A stretch of 64,000 nucleotides of DNA from Mycobacterium celatum (GTDB lineage Bacteria; Actinomycetota; Actinomycetes; Mycobacteriales; Mycobacteriaceae). This document shows positions 17,044 to 28,245 of the stretch, piece after piece. The notes beneath the pieces are model-generated. The model searched no databases and had not been told where the DNA came from. It saw nothing but the letters and a program-made list of their open reading frames with translations. The DNA is taken from positions 1 to 64,000 of the forward strand of contig NZ_LQOM01000048.1 of the NCBI RefSeq assembly GCF_002101595.1, in the 5' to 3' direction. Within the stretch, counting starts at the first letter, position 1. Each line of letters opens with the position of its first letter. Both the position numbers and the translations under genes were made by a program.

Positions 17044-17946
17044 GTGACTACCGGCGGAATCGACGTCCACGCCCGCCTGGGCACCCTGCTGACCGCGATG
17101 GTGACGCCGTTCACGCCGGACGGTTCCCTGGACCTGCCTGCGGCCGCGCGGCTGGCGAACCACCTCGTCGACGCGGGCTGTGACGGGCTGGTGGTCTCCG
17201 GCACCACCGGTGAGTCGCCGACCACGACCGACGCGGAGAAACTCGCGCTGCTGGGGACGGTGCTGGAGGCGGTCGGGGACCGCGCCCGGGTCGTCGCCGG
17301 CGCCGGCACCTACGACACCGCGCACAGTGTGCACCTGGCCAAGGCATGCGCAGCCGAGGGCGCGCACGGACTGCTGGTCGTCACGCCGTACTATTCGAAG
17401 CCGCCGCAGAGCGGGTTGATCGCGCACTTCACGGCGGTCGCCGACGCCACCCCGTTGCCGGTGCTGCTCTACGACGTCCCGCCCCGCTCGGTGGTGCCGA
17501 TTGCCCCCGAGACGATCCGCGCGCTGGCTTCGCACCCCAACATCGTCGGCGTCAAAGACGCCAAGGGCGCCCTGGACATCGGTGGGCAGCTGATCGCCGA
17601 AACCGGACTGGTCTACTACTCGGGCGACGACGCACTGAACCTGCCCTGGCTGGCGATGGGAGCGGTCGGTTTCATTAGCGTGTGGAGCCACGTGGCAGCG
17701 GGTCCACTGCGAGAGATGTTGTCGGCGTTCAATACCGGCGACATTGCGACGGCCCGCAAGATCAACGCCGCATTGGCGCCGCTCGGCGCGGCCCAAACCC
17801 GGCTCGGCGGGGTGACGATGTCGAAGGCCGGCCTGCGCTTGCAGGGCATCGAGGTCGGTGACCCGCGGCTGCCGCAAATGCCGGCGACCAGCGCGGAGGT
17901 GGACGCGTTGGCGGCCGACATGCGTGCGGCCTCGGTGCTGAGGTGA
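17044..17946 (+). CDS. dapA: 4-hydroxy-tetrahydrodipicolinate synthase
   Basis: DapA condenses pyruvate with aspartate semialdehyde, the first committed step of diaminopimelate/lysine synthesis. The 300-residue TIM-barrel protein has the GTTGESPT substrate loop near residues 53-60, the YYSKPPQ segment, the tyrosine in LLYDVPPRS, and the Schiff-base lysine in NIVGVKDAKG. The length equals that of the M. tuberculosis enzyme. It starts with GTG. Its stop lies just before the rnj ribosome-binding site, so dapA and rnj are co-transcribed, as in related mycobacteria. Confidence 0.97.
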   Translation: MTTGGIDVHARLGTLLTAMVTPFTPDGSLDLPAAARLANHLVDAGCDGLVVSGTTGESPTTTDAEKLALLGTVLEAVGDRARVVAGAGTYDTAHSVHLAKACAAEGAHGLLVVTPYYSKPPQSGLIAHFTAVADATPLPVLLYDVPPRSVVPIAPETIRALASHPNIVGVKDAKGALDIGGQLIAETGLVYYSGDDALNLPWLAMGAVGFISVWSHVAAGPLREMLSAFNTGDIATARKINAALAPLGAAQTRLGGVTMSKAGLRLQGIEVGDPRLPQMPATSAEVDALAADMRAASVLR

Positions 17947-17964
17947 GTGCCAGGTGACCTTCAA

Positions 17965-19641
17965 GTGGACGTAGCCCTCTCCCCGCCGGGTTCCCTGACT
18001 CCTGGCGGGTTGCGGGTCACCGCGCTCGGCGGCGTCAGCGAAATCGGCCGCAATATGACGGTTTTCGAGCATCTGGGCCGGCTGCTGATCATCGACTGCG
18101 GGGTGATGTTCCCCACCCACGACGAGCCGTCCGTCGACCTGATCCTGCCGGATCTGCGTCACATCGAAGACCGGCTCGACGACGTCGAGGCGCTGGTGCT
18201 GACCCACGCCCACGAGGATCACATCGGCGCGATCCCGTTCCTGCTCAAGCTGCGGCCCGACATTCCGGTCGTCGGCTCGAAGTTCACCCTGGCGCTGGTC
18301 GCCGCGAAATGCCGTGAGCACCAACTCAAGCCGGTGTTCTTCGAGGTCTCCGAAGGCCAGCGCAGCACCCACGGGGTGTTCGAGTGCGAGTACTTCGCGG
18401 TCAACCACTCCATACCCGACGCGCTGGCGATCGCGGTGCGCACCGGCGCGGGAACCGTCTTGCACACCGGCGACATCAAGCTCGACCAGCTCCCGCTCGA
18501 CGGGCGCCCCACCGACCTGCCCGGAATGTCGCGGCTCGGCGACGACGGCGTGGACCTGTTCCTGTGCGACTCGACCAACGCCGAGATTCCCGGTGTCGGA
18601 CCCAGCGAAAGCGAGGTCGGCCCGACGCTGCACCGGCTGATCCGCGGCGCCGAAGGCCGGGTAATCGTGGCGTGTTTCGCCTCCAACGTCGATCGCGTGC
18701 AGCAGATCTGCGACGCCGCAGTGGCATTGGGCCGGCGGGTGTCGTTCGTCGGGCGATCGATGGTGCGCAACATGGGCATCGCCCGCGATCTCGGCTTTCT
18801 ACGGGTGGACGATTCCGACCTGCTCGACATCGGCGCCGCGGAGATGATGCCGCCCGAGCGGGTGGTGCTGATCACCACCGGCACCCAGGGCGAGCCGATG
18901 TCGGCGTTGTCGCGGATGTCGCGCGGGGAGCATCGCAGCATCACGCTGAGCGCGGACGACCTGATCATCCTGTCGTCGTCGCTGATACCGGGCAACGAAG
19001 AAGCCGTCTACGGAGTGATCGACTCGCTGTCCAAGATCGGCGCCCGAGTTGTCACCAATCAGCAAGTGCGCGTGCATGTTTCGGGCCACGCCTATGCCGG
19101 CGAACTGCTTTTCCTCTACAACGGAGTGCGCCCGCGCAACGTCATGCCGGTGCATGGCACGTGGCGGATGCTGCGCGCCAACGCCAAGCTGGCCGCCCGC
19201 ACCGGCGTGCCGGAGGAGTCGATCCTGTTGGCGGAAAACGGCGTCAGCGTCGACCTGGTTGCCGGCCGGGCCAGCATCGCCGGCGCAGTGCCGGTGGGCA
19301 AGATGTTCGTCGACGGTCTGATCACCGGTGACGTCGGCGATATCACGCTGGGCGAACGGCTCATCCTGTCATCGGGTTTCGTCGCAGTCACCGTCGTGGT
19401 ACGGCGTGGCACCGGCCAGCCGGCGGCGCCGCCGCATCTCTATTCGCGCGGTTTCTCCGAAGACCCGAAGGCATTGGAGCCGGCTGTGCGCAAGGTGGAG
19501 GCGGAGCTGGAATCGCTACTGGCCGAGCGTGTCACCGATCCTGTTCGGATTGCCCAGGCGGTGCGCCGCACGGTCGGCAAGTGGGTGGGGGAGACGTATC
19601 GCCGCCAGCCGATGATCGTGCCGACGGTGCTGGAGATCTAG
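17965..19641 (+). CDS. rnj: Ribonuclease J
   Basis: RNase J is a metallo-beta-lactamase/beta-CASP nuclease with 5'-exonuclease and endonuclease activity in RNA decay and rRNA maturation. The zinc motif HAHEDH is at residues 81-86, with further ligands in FAVNHSIPDA and LHTGDIK. The beta-CASP part has DSTNAEIPG and TTGTQGEPMSALSRM, and the C-terminal histidine lies in VHVSGHA. The GTG at 17965 is chosen over GTG 17947: it has AGGTGA upstream, begins MDVALSPPG and gives 558 residues, the M. tuberculosis length. A strong hairpin follows the stop. Confidence 0.96.
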   Translation: MDVALSPPGSLTPGGLRVTALGGVSEIGRNMTVFEHLGRLLIIDCGVMFPTHDEPSVDLILPDLRHIEDRLDDVEALVLTHAHEDHIGAIPFLLKLRPDIPVVGSKFTLALVAAKCREHQLKPVFFEVSEGQRSTHGVFECEYFAVNHSIPDALAIAVRTGAGTVLHTGDIKLDQLPLDGRPTDLPGMSRLGDDGVDLFLCDSTNAEIPGVGPSESEVGPTLHRLIRGAEGRVIVACFASNVDRVQQICDAAVALGRRVSFVGRSMVRNMGIARDLGFLRVDDSDLLDIGAAEMMPPERVVLITTGTQGEPMSALSRMSRGEHRSITLSADDLIILSSSLIPGNEEAVYGVIDSLSKIGARVVTNQQVRVHVSGHAYAGELLFLYNGVRPRNVMPVHGTWRMLRANAKLAARTGVPEESILLAENGVSVDLVAGRASIAGAVPVGKMFVDGLITGDVGDITLGERLILSSGFVAVTVVVRRGTGQPAAPPHLYSRGFSEDPKALEPAVRKVEAELESLLAERVTDPVRIAQAVRRTVGKWVGETYRRQPMIVPTVLEI

Positions 19642-19646
19642 CCTGC

Positions 19647-19706
19647 GCGAGCAGACGCAGAATCGCGCCGAGGAGGCGGTTTTAGTGCGACTCTGCGTCT
19701 GCTCGC
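19647..19706. terminator. 20-bp inverted repeat between convergent rnj and methyltransferase genes
   Basis: The arm at 19647-19666 pairs with 19687-19706 (19 of 20 positions), leaving a 20-base loop. The arm core GCGAGCAGACGCAGA and its complement are perfect. It begins five bases after the rnj stop and overlaps the last codons and stop of the convergent methyltransferase gene. No T-tract follows, as is usual for mycobacterial intrinsic-like terminators. A role as a bidirectional terminator or 3' RNA stabiliser is inferred. Confidence 0.6.
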
Positions 19707-20572
19707 CGTGAGGCGTAGGCGGACCACTCGATCGGCGACGCGGTGAGGTCGCGGCCGGTCGGCTTGACGTACTGTTCGACGATCTGCTCCGGGCCGATCT
19801 GTTCGACCAGCCGCCAACCGAACCCGTCCAGGAACGCCGCGACCTCCTCAGGCTGTATTCCGAAGCGCCACAGCTGTTGTCGCTGGCGGACCTTGCGGTA
19901 AAGCGACCGCGCGCCATACAGGTTGACGCCGTCGATGAAATCGCGCCGGACATAGGTGAACACCAGCCTGCTGCCCGGCGCCACCGGCCTCAGCCCGTCC
20001 AGCGTGGAGCGGACCGCGTCGGCGGTGAGGTACTGGGTCACGCCTTCCCAGATGAAGAAGGTGCGGTACTCGGTTCGATAGCCCTGTTCGGCCAGCATGG
20101 TGAGCAGGTCGTCGTGTTCGAAGTCCACCGGCACCAACCGCACCGAGCGCGGCTGTTCGCCCAGCGCCCGCCGCACAGTCGCCGCCTTGCGGGCGATGTT
20201 GATCGGCTGGTCGACCTCGAAGACCGGGATGTGGCTGTGCTGAGCGAGATGGTAGGCGCGGGTGTCCAATCCGGCACCGAGAACGACGACCGCGTCGATG
20301 TCGTCGCGCGCTTCGGCGAGTTTGTCGGCGATGTAGTGCTTGCGGCAGGCGAGATTGGACCAGAGGCCCGGTCCGCCGCGGTCCATGCCGGCGACAAGCA
20401 GACGACGCACCAGCGCCGGCTGTGTCACGGCGACCAGCCATCGCATGCGGCCCGGCAGGAACTTCGCCGCCAGGTCGTCATCCACCAACCGCTGCCCGGG
20501 CGGCTCGTGCTGTTCGATGGCCGCGAGCACCATCGGGCCGAAAGCTGTTTGCGCCGCTGGGTTTCGGGCCAT
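19682..20572 (-). CDS. SAM-dependent methyltransferase, leucine carboxyl methyltransferase-like (Rv2751-like)
   Basis: The 296-residue protein belongs to the large mycobacterial family of putative SAM methyltransferases (TIGR00027/LCM type). The SAM-binding segment is AVVVLGAGLDTRAYHL, followed by FEVDQPINIARKAATVR, VPVDFEHDD and the GVTQYLTADAV block. The length and neighbours match Rv2751. The last codons lie inside the inverted repeat shared with rnj. It starts three bases after the SDR stop, so it is the third gene of a monooxygenase-SDR-methyltransferase operon. The substrate is unknown. Confidence 0.92.
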   Translation of the reverse strand: MARNPAAQTAFGPMVLAAIEQHEPPGQRLVDDDLAAKFLPGRMRWLVAVTQPALVRRLLVAGMDRGGPGLWSNLACRKHYIADKLAEARDDIDAVVVLGAGLDTRAYHLAQHSHIPVFEVDQPINIARKAATVRRALGEQPRSVRLVPVDFEHDDLLTMLAEQGYRTEYRTFFIWEGVTQYLTADAVRSTLDGLRPVAPGSRLVFTYVRRDFIDGVNLYGARSLYRKVRQRQQLWRFGIQPEEVAAFLDGFGWRLVEQIGPEQIVEQYVKPTGRDLTASPIEWSAYASRRADAESH

Positions 20573-20575
20573 CGT

Positions 20576-21397
20576 CTACCGCTTGTTCAAAAAGCCCGCA
20601 TCGACCGGCAAGGTGATGCCGGTGATGTAGCGCGCTTGATCGGATACCAGCCAAGCCACCGCGTTGGCGACGTCGTCGGGTGGCAGTACCTGCACCGGCA
20701 ACGCGTTGCCCATGTCCGGCGGTGAGCCGGTTTCGGCAACCAGGTCCGCCAGCCACTGCCGGATGAACTCGTTGTTGATCATCGGCGTGTCGACACCTGC
20801 CGGATGGATCGAATTAACCCGAATACTATGCGGTGCAAGGTGATTAGCGTAGACCCGCATCAACCCGACCAGGCCGTGCTTGGCCGCCGCATACCCGATG
20901 GAGCCAGCGTCGGCGCTGCCGATACCGGATAGGCCGGCTGCCGAACTGATCAACACGATCGACCCGCCGTCACCCTGGGCGACCATCGGCGGGATCGCGA
21001 CCTCGACGGTGTGATGCACGCCGGTCAGGTTGACGTCGATCACGTCGTGCCAGCCGTCGGCGCCGGCCTGCATTGGGGCGATGCCGGCGTTGGCCACCAC
21101 GATGTCGAGCCGTCCGAACTCGTCGAGGCCGGCCTGCAGCGCATCGGCCAGCGAGTCGCGATCGCGCACATCGCCCTGGCGGGCCACAATGCGGGCACCG
21201 ATGTCCTCGACGAGTTTGACGGTGGCGGCCAGATCGTCGGCCGTGGCCAGCGGGTAGGGCACGCTGGCGATCTGAGCGCACAGGTCGACGGCGATGATGT
21301 CGGCGCCGTCGGACGCCAACCGCAGCGCGTGGGCGCGGCCCTGCCCGCGGGCCGCCCCGGTGATCAGCGCGACTTTGCCTGCTAGCGGGCCGCCCAT
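20576..21397 (-). CDS. SDR-family oxidoreductase, probably mycofactocin-coupled type (Rv2750-like)
   Basis: The 273-residue protein begins MGGPLAGKVALITGAARGQG, with the cofactor loop TGAARGQGRAHA characteristic of the actinobacterial mycofactocin-linked SDR group. NAG is in VVANAGIAPM, a serine in LISSAAGLSG and the catalytic pair in YAAAKHG. This group has an extended insert after the second strand (DLCAQIASVPYPLATADDL) and is thought to hold its cofactor tightly and exchange electrons with mycofactocin (family inference). The ATG at 21397 overlaps the stop of the upstream monooxygenase gene; the longer frame to 21553 is rejected because it runs through that gene. Confidence 0.92.
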   Translation of the reverse strand: MGGPLAGKVALITGAARGQGRAHALRLASDGADIIAVDLCAQIASVPYPLATADDLAATVKLVEDIGARIVARQGDVRDRDSLADALQAGLDEFGRLDIVVANAGIAPMQAGADGWHDVIDVNLTGVHHTVEVAIPPMVAQGDGGSIVLISSAAGLSGIGSADAGSIGYAAAKHGLVGLMRVYANHLAPHSIRVNSIHPAGVDTPMINNEFIRQWLADLVAETGSPPDMGNALPVQVLPPDDVANAVAWLVSDQARYITGITLPVDAGFLNKR

Positions 21398-21711
21398 CAG
21401 GGGCGCAGCTGGCCCTTGGCCGGGTCGCCGGCGACCACCGGCTGGAGCATCTTGATGTCCGGGGCGCCGGCAAGATGCTCGCCGGCGTCTTTGAACATCG
21501 CCGCCATCGCGGGCGCAGTGCTGTGGGCCTTGAGCGCGTCGGCATCGGCCCACTGCTCGACGAACACGAACGTTTCACCGGATTCGTGCAGCGAGTAGAG
21601 CTGACAGCCCGGCTCGTCGTGCACGTCTTTGACCGCGCGCGTGAGGATCTCGCGGACGGTGTCGACCGACTCGGGCTTGACGGTCAGGGTGGCGACGACG
21701 ACGACGGGCAT
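21397..21711 (-). CDS. Antibiotic biosynthesis monooxygenase-domain protein (Rv2749-like)
   Basis: A 104-residue ABM-fold protein, starting MPVVVVATLTVKPESVDTVR and containing FVFVEQWADADALKAHSTAP, the usual ferredoxin-like dimer core of putative quinol monooxygenases such as YgiN. The ATG at 21711 is preferred over a frame extension to 21810 because the conserved domain starts there. It overlaps the SDR gene by one base of the stop (ATGA) and is the first gene of the three-gene minus-strand operon. The substrate is unknown; quinone-type chemistry would fit a link with the SDR. Confidence 0.85.
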   Translation of the reverse strand: MPVVVVATLTVKPESVDTVREILTRAVKDVHDEPGCQLYSLHESGETFVFVEQWADADALKAHSTAPAMAAMFKDAGEHLAGAPDIKMLQPVVAGDPAKGQLRP

Positions 21712-22022
21712 GCGATGACTCCTCACTGAGTGCAAACCGGAACTGAGCGCAAACCGGACAGGCGTCAACCCTACCCACGTGTCCACCCAAACGGTCAGGG
21801 CAGTCACCACGATCGCGGCCGAAGTAGGCCGCGTTCTGACTCCAGGTCGCCACCAATGCGGCGAGCGGGATGACGGCGTCGACGGCGCAGAGAACCCTGC
21901 TGGCGGCCGGCACGCCCGCCTGCGGAGCTGGTGATTCGGTCATTTCGGGATGCCAGGACGCGGCGAACCCAGAAACTGACACAATTCTGTGACCCGTGTG
22001 GCACATGGTGAATCTGAGGCCA
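21712..22022. other. 311-base stretch upstream of the group II intron without a recognised gene
   Basis: This stretch holds the promoter region of the minus-strand monooxygenase operon and presumably the original promoter and 5' leader of ftsK, which now lies beyond the intron. A minus-strand frame opens at ATG 21943 (MTESPAPQAGVPAASRVL) but runs out of frame into the monooxygenase gene; I do not recognise it and it may be a gene remnant. Weak short hairpins such as CACA-ATTC-TGTG near 21980 are visible, but no strong terminator. Confidence 0.4.
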
Positions 22023-22419
22023 GTGCGACTAGGCTTGGGCTCATGTTGCGTCCTGCAAGTTGGACTGGACTAGCGGGTGAGAGTCCCGTCCCGGTAGGCA
22101 CCGGAGCGCCGGGTAGCAGGCCCCGGTTCGTCGTCGAGAGGCGGCGGGCTAAGCGGGGTGTCGAAAGCCTCTTTGGAGGGAGCAAGTGCGCGGGCCGTAG
22201 TGCCGTTAGGTGCGAGTCCTGCAGCCTCGTCAAAGTCACAATGGAGGAGCCGAGCCGCTCATGTCACGGCGAAGGCCTATGTCTGTCGAGCCCTGGTCCG
22301 GGGTTAGCTCGGCGGGTCCTTCCGGGGTACGGGGAGCGGCACGTGCACATAGTTCAGTCGGGAACAGGAGAGACCCGTCTGCTCGGCCTGCGTCGGGCAA
22401 AGACCAGGGGTATAAGCCG

Positions 22420-23922
22420 ATGGTGAAAACTCTTGGAGGGCAGCGGGAGTCCGAGGGGGTCGTAGTACCGCTGATCGGCGTGAGAGACACGTCGGGAGGG
22501 AAGGGCCCCTGCTTTGATCACGCGCGCGAAGCGGGTAAGCGTGAGGGCATGATCGGGTCTGCCCGGTCCAATTACCCCGGCAGGCCATCGCTTGCCGTAG
22601 CCGACGACGAGCCGTTGGTGATGTCGCCGGTGAAAGTGCGACAACTGCAACGTGCGCTATGGGCTGCGGCCAAGCAGTCTGAGGGTCGGCGTTTCCATGC
22701 CCTGTATGACCGTATCTACAGGGGTGACGTCCTGTGGGAGGCGTGGTTTGGCGTGTGCAAGAACAAGGGCGCGGCCGGGGTGGATCGGATCACCGTGGCC
22801 GCGGTGGAGGACTACGGCGTGGACCGCATGCTGCGTGAGTTGCGGCGTGACCTTCGCGAAGGTCGGTATCGCCCGGCGCCTGCGCGTCGGGTGGAGATCG
22901 ACAAACCACAGGGCGGTAAGCGGCCGTTGGGGATTCCCACGGTGGGAGACCGGATAGTCCAGGCGGCGGCCAAGATCGTGCTGGAACCGATTTTCGAGGC
23001 GGACTTCCTGTCGTGCTCGTATGGGTTTCGGCCGAAACGGTCGGCAACGATGGCCAAGGAACGCTTGCGGACCGGGTTCATCGAGGGTTACCAGTTCGTG
23101 GTCGAGTTCGATATTGCCAATTTCTTCGGTGAGATCGACCACGACCGTTTACTCACCGAGGTGGGTAGGCGGGTCTCGGATCGGCGGGTGCTCAAACTGC
23201 TGCGCTTGTGGCTGCAAGCAGGGGTGATGGTCGAAGGTGTAGTCGAGCGGACGGTCGCGGGCACACCGCAGGGCGGGGTGATATCGCCGCTGTTGGCCAA
23301 CATCTTCTTGCATGTGCTCGACACCGAACTGACCCACCGACAGGTGGGTGAGTTGGTGCGTTACGCCGATGACGGTGTGGTGTTGTGCCGCAGTGCGGCA
23401 CAAGCCGAGCACGCCTTAGCGGCGATCGGGGAAATCCTGGCGTCGTTGGGGTTGCGGCTACATCCGGATAAAACGAAGGTGGTTGACCTGCGGGAGGGCC
23501 GGGAGGGCCGGGATTTTCTGGGCTGTCACTTCCGGGCTCGCATGTCGGGGCGGCTATGGGAACAGAAGCGGATCGTCCGCTACTACCTGCACCGTTGGCC
23601 GTCCCAGCGCGCCATGGCCCGATTACGGGCCAAGGTGCGTGACCGCACCGGCCGAAATCGGGTCGGGTTCGATATCCGTGACGTGATTGCGGATCTGAAT
23701 CCGATTTTGCGTGGTTGGGGCAACTACTTTCGCACCGGCAATGCCGCCAACAAGTTCCGCCAGATCGACTGGTATGTGGTGCGTCGGTTGTTCCGTTTGA
23801 TGGTTAAGAAGCGGGGCCGTAACCTGCGTGCCGGACAAGCCGATCAGTGGACTGAGGCGTGGTTCAACGGACACGGCCTGCACCGCTTGCGTGGCACCAT
23901 CCACTACCCGAAGGCTGCGTAA
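22420..23922 (+). CDS. ltrA: Group II intron reverse transcriptase/maturase
   Basis: The protein is about 500 residues from the ATG at 22420; the frame is open back to 22210 and an ATG at 22549 is also possible, so the start is uncertain. RT motifs appear in order: KNKGAAGVDRITV (RT0/1), GKRPLGIPTVGDRIVQAAA (RT2), FDIANFFGEIDH (RT3), GTPQGGVISPLLANIFLHVL (RT4), and RYADDGVVLC (RT5; catalytic YADD at 23362-23373). An X/maturase region with FLGCHFRARM and ILRGWGNYFRTGNA follows. The protein ends about 20 residues after WTEAWFNGHGL with no HNH endonuclease domain, so target-primed integration would rely on an endonuclease-independent route. It binds and helps splice its own intron RNA. Confidence 0.92.
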   Translation: MVKTLGGQRESEGVVVPLIGVRDTSGGKGPCFDHAREAGKREGMIGSARSNYPGRPSLAVADDEPLVMSPVKVRQLQRALWAAAKQSEGRRFHALYDRIYRGDVLWEAWFGVCKNKGAAGVDRITVAAVEDYGVDRMLRELRRDLREGRYRPAPARRVEIDKPQGGKRPLGIPTVGDRIVQAAAKIVLEPIFEADFLSCSYGFRPKRSATMAKERLRTGFIEGYQFVVEFDIANFFGEIDHDRLLTEVGRRVSDRRVLKLLRLWLQAGVMVEGVVERTVAGTPQGGVISPLLANIFLHVLDTELTHRQVGELVRYADDGVVLCRSAAQAEHALAAIGEILASLGLRLHPDKTKVVDLREGREGRDFLGCHFRARMSGRLWEQKRIVRYYLHRWPSQRAMARLRAKVRDRTGRNRVGFDIRDVIADLNPILRGWGNYFRTGNAANKFRQIDWYVVRRLFRLMVKKRGRNLRAGQADQWTEAWFNGHGLHRLRGTIHYPKAA

Positions 23923-23945
23923 CCATGTCTAGAAGATCATCGGTC

Positions 23946-23976
23946 AGCCGTGTGCGGGAAAACCGCACGCACGGAT
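23946..23976 (+). ncRNA. Group II intron domain V
   Basis: The catalytic hairpin consists of CCGTG and TGCGG on the 5' side and CCGCA-CG-CACGG on the 3' side, with the CG as the two-base bulge and GAAAA as the loop. The preceding AGC matches the catalytic triad. The loop is one base longer than a standard GNRA tetraloop. Its position 24 bases after the maturase stop is normal for a group II intron. Confidence 0.8.
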
Positions 23977-24032
23977 GGAAAGGGGGATGGGGAACCAGGC
24001 CTGCATTGCAGGTACTGCGCCCCTGACTACCA

Positions 24033-26489
<2,457 letters not shown>

Positions 26490-26572
26490 GCAACATCTCA
26501 CGCCAACACCCGGGACTGTGGCGCTCAACACACACGCACGGGGTGAATCCCGCCGAATAGCGTTTTAGTACA

Positions 26573-28201
26573 GTGCAACTGGAATATGGCACCTCCGACG
26601 CACCCACATTTCGTGACCGGTCTCTCGCACGTGCTCTGCATCGACGACACTCCGAACGTTGTCCTCAGCGGGCACCAGCGCTGCCGGTGACCGCTGACGA
26701 TTCGACAGACCGCGAATGGTGGCCAGGGGCTCTGGCCGCGGGGAGTCGACTCTTTCGTGTGGCCGGATTGCGCAAGGAGACTGCCCCGGCCGACACGGAA
26801 GCGTCGCGAAGCGCAGCCGGCGCCGAGGCGGGCACGCAACTGACGGGCGCGGTGGTCATCGTCGCGCTCGTCGCGGCGATCTCAGGCATGCTCTACGGCT
26901 ACGACACCGGCGTCATCTCCTGGGCTCTGTTGCAGCTCACCGAGGAATTCAGCCTCACCCCGGGCTTGAAGCAGATGGTCGCCGCCAGCATCTTGCTCGG
27001 CGCCGTCGTCGGGGCGCTGACGTGCAGCTGGCTTTCCGATCGGTGCGGCCGACGCGGCACATTGTTGATGCTGGCGGTGGTGTTCATCGTCGGCGGGCTG
27101 TGGTGCGCCGACGCGTCCGATTCCGCTGTGCTGTCGCTGGGACGGCTGGTCCTGGGCTTCGCGGTCGGCGGGGCGACGCAGACGGCACCGATGTACGTCG
27201 CCGAGCTCTCGCCGCCTGCCTACCGGGGACGGTTGGTGCTGTGCTTCCAAATCGCCATCGGGGTGGGCCTCCTCATCGCTACCCTGGGCGGGGTCTTCGA
27301 CTCGATCTCCTGGCGAGGGGCGATCGGAATCGCGTGCGTACCCGCCGCGATCATGCTGTGGCTGTTGCTGCGCCTCCCGGAAAGTCCGCGCTGGCTGGTC
27401 AAGCATGATCATCGAAACGCTGCACGAGCCGTGTTGGAGCGTGTCCGGCCCGACGGCTACGACGTGGACGTCGAGCTGGACGAAGCGATCGAACTCGCGC
27501 GCGTCGAACGCACGGCGAGCACCCGCGGGTGGCGCGGGCTGCGCGACGCCTGGGTGCGCCCGGCCCTGGTCCTGGGTTGCGGCATCGCGGTGTTCACCCA
27601 GCTCAGCGGCATCGAGATGATCATCTACTACTCGCCGACCATATTGACCAACGACGGCGTGTACAGGTACGTGGCTCTGCAGGTGTCGGTGGGTTTGGGG
27701 GCGGCGTACCTGATCGCCCAGCTGGTCGGGTTGGCCATCATCGACCGGGTGGGTCGCCGCCGACTCACCCTCATCATGGTGCCGGGTGCGGCGCTGAGCC
27801 TGTTCGTGCTTGGCCTGCTCTTCGTCACCAGCGACAGCGTTCACGAGGTAATCCCGTACATCATGATCTGCCTGATCGCCTTCATGCTGTTCAATGGCGG
27901 CGGCCTGCAGCTGATGGGCTGGCTGACCGGCTCGGAGACCTATCCGCTGGCGGTGCGACCGGCCGCCACCGCCGTGCAGTCGGCGACGCTGTGGGCGACC
28001 AACCTGCTCATCACACTGACGATGTTGTCGCTGATCAATGCGATCGGGCCCGGGCTGTCGATGTGGCTCTACGCGTTGTTCAACGTGGCGGCGTGGATCT
28101 TCGTGTACTTCCGCATGCCCGACCTCACCGGTAAGAGCCTGGAGGAGATCGAGAACAAGCTGTTCGAGGGGAAATTCCGACCGTCGGACTTCACGCGCTG
28201 A
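26573..28201 (+). CDS. MFS transporter, sugar-porter family
   Basis: The 542-residue frame encodes a 12-helix major facilitator with sugar-porter signatures: YGYDTGVIS in helix 1, SDRCGRRG in the 2-3 loop, PESPRWL after helix 6, DRVGRRRLT in the 8-9 loop, and a sugar-porter-like C-terminus. Such carriers import sugars or polyols by proton symport; the substrate is unknown. About 90 residues precede helix 1, which is unusually long, so the true start is probably downstream of GTG 26573, for example GTG 26687 or GTG 26759. No such gene lies between ftsK and argA in M. tuberculosis, so this is probably an accessory insertion. Confidence 0.88.
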   Translation: MQLEYGTSDAPTFRDRSLARALHRRHSERCPQRAPALPVTADDSTDREWWPGALAAGSRLFRVAGLRKETAPADTEASRSAAGAEAGTQLTGAVVIVALVAAISGMLYGYDTGVISWALLQLTEEFSLTPGLKQMVAASILLGAVVGALTCSWLSDRCGRRGTLLMLAVVFIVGGLWCADASDSAVLSLGRLVLGFAVGGATQTAPMYVAELSPPAYRGRLVLCFQIAIGVGLLIATLGGVFDSISWRGAIGIACVPAAIMLWLLLRLPESPRWLVKHDHRNAARAVLERVRPDGYDVDVELDEAIELARVERTASTRGWRGLRDAWVRPALVLGCGIAVFTQLSGIEMIIYYSPTILTNDGVYRYVALQVSVGLGAAYLIAQLVGLAIIDRVGRRRLTLIMVPGAALSLFVLGLLFVTSDSVHEVIPYIMICLIAFMLFNGGGLQLMGWLTGSETYPLAVRPAATAVQSATLWATNLLITLTMLSLINAIGPGLSMWLYALFNVAAWIFVYFRMPDLTGKSLEEIENKLFEGKFRPSDFTR

Positions 28202-28245
28202 CGTATTCGTTCGGCGAGAGTGCGGCCATCCGCCCGTTCGACGTG

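Larger units (their letters stand above)
22023..24030 (+). mobile_element. Group II intron with reverse transcriptase, inserted directly upstream of ftsK
   Basis: The element begins with GTGCGACTAG at 22023, the group II consensus 5' end GUGYG. About 400 bases of GC-rich structured RNA region precede the maturase gene (22420-23922). After the gene a domain V hairpin lies at 23946-23976, with the AGC triad, a stem with a two-base bulge and a GAAA-type loop. A domain VI-like hairpin follows at 23989-24023 (GGGG paired with CCCC) and the intron ends near CTAC at 24030. The 3' boundary is uncertain by a few bases. The ftsK ATG is at 24033, so the intron separates ftsK from upstream transcription signals and is probably spliced from its leader. 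Confidence 0.85.

Noticed and set aside
15741..17309. A 522-codon minus-strand frame
   Set aside because: Only its C-terminal third is real (the 5' part of the dipeptidase gene from 16139); the rest is antisense to thyX and dapA.
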